Made by a program: the position numbers and the translations under genes
Notes under the pieces: model-generated
Databases searched by the model: none
The model's input: the letters and a program-made list of their open reading frames with translations, nothing else
What the model was told of the DNA's origin: nothing
Assembly: GCA_016201805.1 (NCBI GenBank)
Contig: JACQCB010000148.1
Location: 1 to 8,524, forward strand
Direction: 5' to 3'
Source: Nitrospirota bacterium
Lineage (GTDB): Bacteria; Nitrospirota; Nitrospiria; Nitrospirales; Nitrospiraceae
DNA length: 8,524 nt
Shown: one piece after another, positions 5,826-8,524 of the stretch
Layout of the letters: every line of letters begins with the position of its first letter
How positions within the stretch are numbered: position 1 is the stretch's first letter

Positions 5826-6710
5826 TTACAGTTGTTTTAGTGCCGCTACCCGTGCCTCGATGGGGGGGTGCGTGGCGAACAGGTGCATGAATCCGTTCGA
5901 CTTGCCGGAGATTTTCATCGTGGCCAAGGCATCCTGGGTGCTGTACTCAATCTGGGCGCGATTGACCCAGCGGTCGATCGCCTGGAGGGCCGAAATCATG
6001 GCGTCCCGTCCGTACACCTTGGCGGAGAAGGCGTCGGCGGCAAATTCCCGGCGTCTGGAGAACCAGCTGATCGGGATCATGGCCAGGAACGAGAGGAAGA
6101 TTTGGAGGAACATATACACCCCAAAGGCCAGCATCTCGTTGCGCTCGGACAGGTTCCGATAGACCCAGCGGCTGATGAAGTAGACGAAGGTGTTCATCAA
6201 GCCGGCCAGGACCGTGGTCGTGAACATGTCACCGTTGTAGACGTGGCCCATTTCGTGGGCCAACACGGCCTTCACTTCCTGTTCGTTCAAGTGGCTGAGC
6301 AGGCCAGTGGAGACCGCCACCATGGAGTTGTTCTTGCTCGGTCCTGTGGCGAAGGCGTTCGGGTCCTGGCCTTCATAGACCCACACCTCCGGCATTTGGA
6401 TGCGCAGGCGCTGGGCGATCTCCTGCACCGCCCCATAGATCACCTGTTCTTCATGGGAACGGGGCTGAACGATCTGGCGGCACTCCAGCATGGCTCTGGC
6501 CATCTGTTTTGAAAAGGCGAGGCTGAGGAAGGCGCCGCCGAATCCGATGATGAACGCCCATAACAAATCCTGCTGGTTGACCGCATCGCGTACGTCGATC
6601 CCGAAAGCGGGGAGGACGACATTGACCATTACCTGGAACGTGATCGACAGGGTCACGAAGATCAGCACGTTGGCGATCAGCAGCAACCCCATACCTTTTA
6701 GCCACTTCAT
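5826..6710 (-). CDS. htpX: HtpX, inner-membrane zinc metalloprotease (M48 family)
   Basis: A 294-residue protein from the ATG at 6710, chosen because GGAGG stands six bases upstream; a longer reading from 6728 has no ribosome site. HtpX degrades misfolded or damaged membrane proteins, cutting on the cytoplasmic side, and in other bacteria it backs up FtsH. Hydrophobic segments lie at about 6-24 and 50-66, with two more around 165-185 and 192-213. The zinc site is HEMGH (His152, Glu153, His156), and the third ligand is Glu222 in RRREFAADAFSAKVYG. DPNAFATGP (about 116-124) and a late THPPIEARVAALKQL C-terminus are typical HtpX sequence. Length is normal for the family and no residue is missing. 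It forms a single-gene unit with its own promoter-like box and terminator. Confidence 0.96.
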   Translation of the reverse strand: MKWLKGMGLLLIANVLIFVTLSITFQVMVNVVLPAFGIDVRDAVNQQDLLWAFIIGFGGAFLSLAFSKQMARAMLECRQIVQPRSHEEQVIYGAVQEIAQRLRIQMPEVWVYEGQDPNAFATGPSKNNSMVAVSTGLLSHLNEQEVKAVLAHEMGHVYNGDMFTTTVLAGLMNTFVYFISRWVYRNLSERNEMLAFGVYMFLQIFLSFLAMIPISWFSRRREFAADAFSAKVYGRDAMISALQAIDRWVNRAQIEYSTQDALATMKISGKSNGFMHLFATHPPIEARVAALKQL

Positions 6711-6739
6711 CGAAGGCCTCCATACCAAGCTTGCTTGAG

Positions 6740-6766
6740 CCCGGCACTTCGATCAGATGTGCCGGG
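6740..6766. other. Perfect 8-bp hairpin in the htpX leader
   Basis: CCCGGCAC (6740-6747) and GTGCCGGG (6759-6766) pair perfectly around an 11-base loop. In the htpX transcript it lies midway in the 5' leader, with the stem about 30 bases before the start codon. On the plus strand it is followed by AGAAG and six T residues (6772-6777), which also resembles a weak terminator against antisense transcripts. Either role is possible. Confidence 0.5.
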
Positions 6767-6794
6767 AGAAGTTTTTTGCCCCTTGCTTCCGTAC

Positions 6795-6800
6795 ATTATA
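6795..6800 (-). promoter_or_regulatory. Probable -10 box of htpX
   Basis: A perfect TATAAT on the minus strand (6800-6795), with predicted transcription start near 6788 and a leader of about 78 bases. No good -35 is seen 16-18 bases upstream, so an activator or an alternative arrangement may be involved. Confidence rests mainly on the perfect box in the right place. Confidence 0.5.
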
Positions 6801-6948
6801 CAGCCCTTGGGACCAAAATTGTATCTCTCGCTTCGACTCCCTCGGCAGGTGCTTTTTCAGATAATCCTGTTTTATGGGACGTCAAGGCGGTGGGGGCTGT
6901 GTCGCTGTTCAATTGACGGGGTACGCCGCTTCTGCTAGAAGGGTGACC

Positions 6949-7383
6949 GTGCATAGAGTCGCATCCTCTCTTCTCATCTTTCCGTTCCGGGTTGTCTGGT
7001 GGCTGCCGGCCTTGCTGCTCGGCGTCGCGGGCCCGGTTTTCGCAGACAGTCCCGTGGAGGCGGCCATCGGTGTAGATGGCGTGCAACGCATCACCATTAC
7101 ATTGGACAGTTATTTGTATCGACCGAACCATGTCATCGTCCAAGCCGGGAAGCCGCTTGAACTGACCCTCACCAGCGTCACGATGATCACGCCGCACAAT
7201 TTTGTCCTGAACGATCCGGCGGCCGGGCTGGCCGTGGAACAGGATGTCGGGGCCGGCAAGAGCGTTACGGTCCATGTAGCGCCGGCGCAGGCCGGCACGT
7301 TCACTTTTTATTGCGACAAGAAGCTGCTCTTTTTCCAGAGTCATCGGGAGAAGGGCATGGAAGGTCGCTTGGAAGTCCGGTAG
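6949..7383 (+). CDS. Exported cupredoxin-like type 1 copper protein
   Basis: 144 residues from the GTG at 6949, with AGAAGGG (6937-6943) five bases upstream; an ATG at 6874 has no ribosome site and would add 25 unlikely residues. Residues about 7-32 are a signal peptide (SLLIFPFR...LPALLLGVAGPVFA, cut before DSP). The mature part is a cupredoxin beta barrel: VTMITPHNFVLN gives His83, YCDKK gives Cys122, SHREKGMEG gives His132 and Met137, the full His-Cys-His-Met set of a type 1 (blue) copper centre. The Cys-to-His loop has nine residues between ligands, longer than in plastocyanin (two) or azurin (four). Such proteins carry electrons in the periplasm or sit on the membrane. The stop TAG shares its G with the GTG of the squalene-synthase gene, so the two are surely co-transcribed. 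No strong promoter was found upstream; GATAAT at 6860-6865 is a candidate without a -35. Confidence 0.88.
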   Translation: MHRVASSLLIFPFRVVWWLPALLLGVAGPVFADSPVEAAIGVDGVQRITITLDSYLYRPNHVIVQAGKPLELTLTSVTMITPHNFVLNDPAAGLAVEQDVGAGKSVTVHVAPAQAGTFTFYCDKKLLFFQSHREKGMEGRLEVR

Positions 7384-8432
7384 TGGCACCAGCGCTCACC
7401 CTTGCCCCCGGTCACCCGCTCTTGAACGATCTGCTCAAGCGGGTCTCCCGCTCGTTCTATCTCACCTTGAACGTGCTGCCGTATTCGGTTCGAGCGCCGA
7501 TCGGGTTGGCCTATCTCTTTGCGCGAGCCGCCGATACGATCGCGGATACGGACTTGATCGACCGGGGCAACCGGCTTCTGTTGCTCAAGCGATTCAAACA
7601 ACAGTTTGCCGGAGAGCAGGTGGATTGGGGAGAGGTTCGCGCCATCCAAGCCGCGCTGGCTCCATGTCAGACGGCCAGCGCCGAGCGGACGCTCCTGGAG
7701 CGGTTGGAAGATTGTTTTCGCCTCTACCTGGACGTTGCGGCCGAGGACCGTAAGCGTATCAGAACGCTGATGGGAACTCTGACCAAGGGGATGGAGATGG
7801 ACCTGACGGTGTTTCCTGGTCAGACCACGCAGGAACTCGCGGCCCTCCCCACGGTGGACGAGTTGGATCGCTACACCTATTACGTGGCCGGATGCGTCGG
7901 GGAGTTTTGGACCGCTATGACCTGCGCCCATCGACCGGCCCTTGCCGGCTGGAACCAGGCAGAGATGGCGGCGGTCGGCGTGAGGTTCGGCAAGGGGCTC
8001 CAGCTCACCAACATCCTGAAAGATCTTGCCCGCGACCTGCAACGGGGGCGCTGCTATGTGCCCGCGTCCCTTCTGAAGGAAGCCGTACTGACGCCGCAGG
8101 ACCTGCTGAACAAGGCCCATCTCCAGCGGGTCAGGCCCGTGCTCGACAAGCTGGTGCGGATGGCGCTGGACCATCTCGATCAGGGCTGGCTCTATACGAT
8201 GGCCATCCCACGGTGGGAGGTCCGGCTGCGCCTCGCCTGCATGTGGCCGATTTTGTTTGCCGGCGCCACGCTCCAGCGCCTGACGTCCTCGCCCGATTGG
8301 CTGGACACCTCAGCGGCCCTGAAGATTTCGAAAGGACATGTCTACCGGGTCATGGCGCTGACGACCCTGACAGCCGGCTGCGGCTACGTGGGCACCGCCC
8401 TCTGGGGACGATTGCGGAAACAGATTGTCTAG
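7383..8432 (+). CDS. Squalene/phytoene synthase family enzyme, squalene-synthase-like
   Basis: 349 residues from the GTG at 7383, which overlaps the cupredoxin stop by one base (TAGTG); a GGAAG lies seven bases upstream. An ATG at 7311 in the same frame would lie inside the cupredoxin gene. The family condenses two prenyl diphosphates head to head. Both Asp-rich magnesium sites are intact: ARAADTIADT (Asp51, Asp55) and NILKDLARDLQRGRCYVP (Asp214, Asp218). SRSFYLTLNVLP and RYTYYVAGCVGEFW are closer to squalene synthase (farnesyl diphosphate to squalene) than to phytoene synthase. A C-terminal hydrophobic stretch (about 318-343, VYRVMALTTLTAGCGYVGTAL) with LRKQ after it looks like a membrane tail, as in eukaryotic and some bacterial squalene synthases. 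Squalene would feed hopanoid or sterol synthesis, but no cyclase is in the window. I leave the gene symbol empty because the specific product (squalene, dehydrosqualene or phytoene) is not certain. Confidence 0.9.
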   Translation: MAPALTLAPGHPLLNDLLKRVSRSFYLTLNVLPYSVRAPIGLAYLFARAADTIADTDLIDRGNRLLLLKRFKQQFAGEQVDWGEVRAIQAALAPCQTASAERTLLERLEDCFRLYLDVAAEDRKRIRTLMGTLTKGMEMDLTVFPGQTTQELAALPTVDELDRYTYYVAGCVGEFWTAMTCAHRPALAGWNQAEMAAVGVRFGKGLQLTNILKDLARDLQRGRCYVPASLLKEAVLTPQDLLNKAHLQRVRPVLDKLVRMALDHLDQGWLYTMAIPRWEVRLRLACMWPILFAGATLQRLTSSPDWLDTSAALKISKGHVYRVMALTTLTAGCGYVGTALWGRLRKQIV

Positions 8433-8477
8433 GCTGACCGATGCGGCCGACAGTTCTTCGGCACTTACGATGGAGGA

Positions 8478-8524
8478 GTGAATGACAAAGCGCCTTTCGT
8501 TTTCTCGATGATCTTGGGGCGCGA
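8478..8524 (+). CDS. Possible start of a further gene, cut by window edge
   Basis: After GGAGG (8472-8476) two reading choices exist. The GTG at 8478 opens a frame to the window end (MNDKAPFVFSMILGR...), but its SD is only one base away. The ATG at 8482 has ideal five-base spacing but gives just nine codons (MTKRLSFSR) ending at TGA 8509-8511. That stop overlaps an ATG at 8508 that lies in the GTG frame. The gene may start at 8478 or at 8508 with a short leader peptide. Too little is visible to name it. Confidence 0.35.
   Translation, partial: MNDKAPFVFSMILGR

Noticed and set aside
5868..6512. A 214-codon plus-strand frame
   Set aside because: It is antisense to htpX, whose HEMGH site and family sequence are unmistakable.
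6860..6865. GATAAT as a -10 box for the cupredoxin gene
   Set aside because: Five of six matches, but no -35 at 16-18 bases and no TGn extension, so it is too weak to list as a promoter.
7341..8174. A 277-codon minus-strand frame, and a 197-codon one at 6796-7389
   Set aside because: They are antisense to the squalene-synthase-like and cupredoxin genes, which carry full motif sets; the antisense products show no domains.
8443..8462. Possible short stem (GCCGA / TCGGC) after the squalene-synthase stop as a terminator
   Set aside because: The stem is only five bases and no T run follows, so a terminator call is not supported.

Overview
The window is GC-rich bacterial DNA, densely coded on both strands. 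It carries no rRNA, tRNA, CRISPR array or insertion sequence that I can see. The gene content and a degenerate 7-bp repeat array before one gene suggest an environmental Gram-negative, most likely Nitrospirota (a Nitrospira-like nitrifier). The content is exported proteins, a cupredoxin, a squalene-synthase family enzyme, HtpX and an FmdB-like small protein. The taxonomic call is inference, not proof.

Layout. (1) 1-2412, minus strand: a three-gene operon read right to left from a TTGACA / TACCAT promoter near 2407-2436. It encodes an exported NTF2/SnoaL-like protein, an exported TPR protein, and an exported protein cut by the left edge. The last one carries all the copper-ligand signatures of peptidylglycine alpha-hydroxylating monooxygenase (PHM)-type copper enzymes. 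It is easy to miss because the opposite strand has a long open frame over the same bases. The operon leader can fold so that the first Shine-Dalgarno (SD) site is paired. (2) 2576-2806, plus: a 76-residue lipoprotein. (3) 2842-4305, minus: an MFS transporter whose extended -10 box sits so close to the ATG that the mRNA is probably leaderless. (4) 4443-5769, plus: an exported beta-rich protein, an FmdB-like zinc-ribbon variant, and a 90-residue protein whose SD lies in a degenerate heptamer array. (5) 5758-6710, minus: HtpX membrane metalloprotease, with its terminator embedded in the end of the convergent 90-residue gene and a hairpin in its leader. (6) 6949-8432, plus: an exported cupredoxin with a stretched copper loop, overlapping by one base a squalene/phytoene synthase family enzyme with a C-terminal hydrophobic tail. 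A further reading frame may begin at the right edge.

How the genes may work together. The left operon looks like an exported module with a likely copper redox enzyme. The right pair joins a copper protein to a C30 (or C40) isoprenoid enzyme by tight overlap, which hints at a link between periplasmic electron transfer and membrane lipid synthesis. The central genes look like separate housekeeping or unknown units. Nothing here is a classical defence system. The most interesting points are the PHM-like protein and its operon, the leader structure that can mask its first SD, the heptamer array, and the cupredoxin/squalene-synthase pair.
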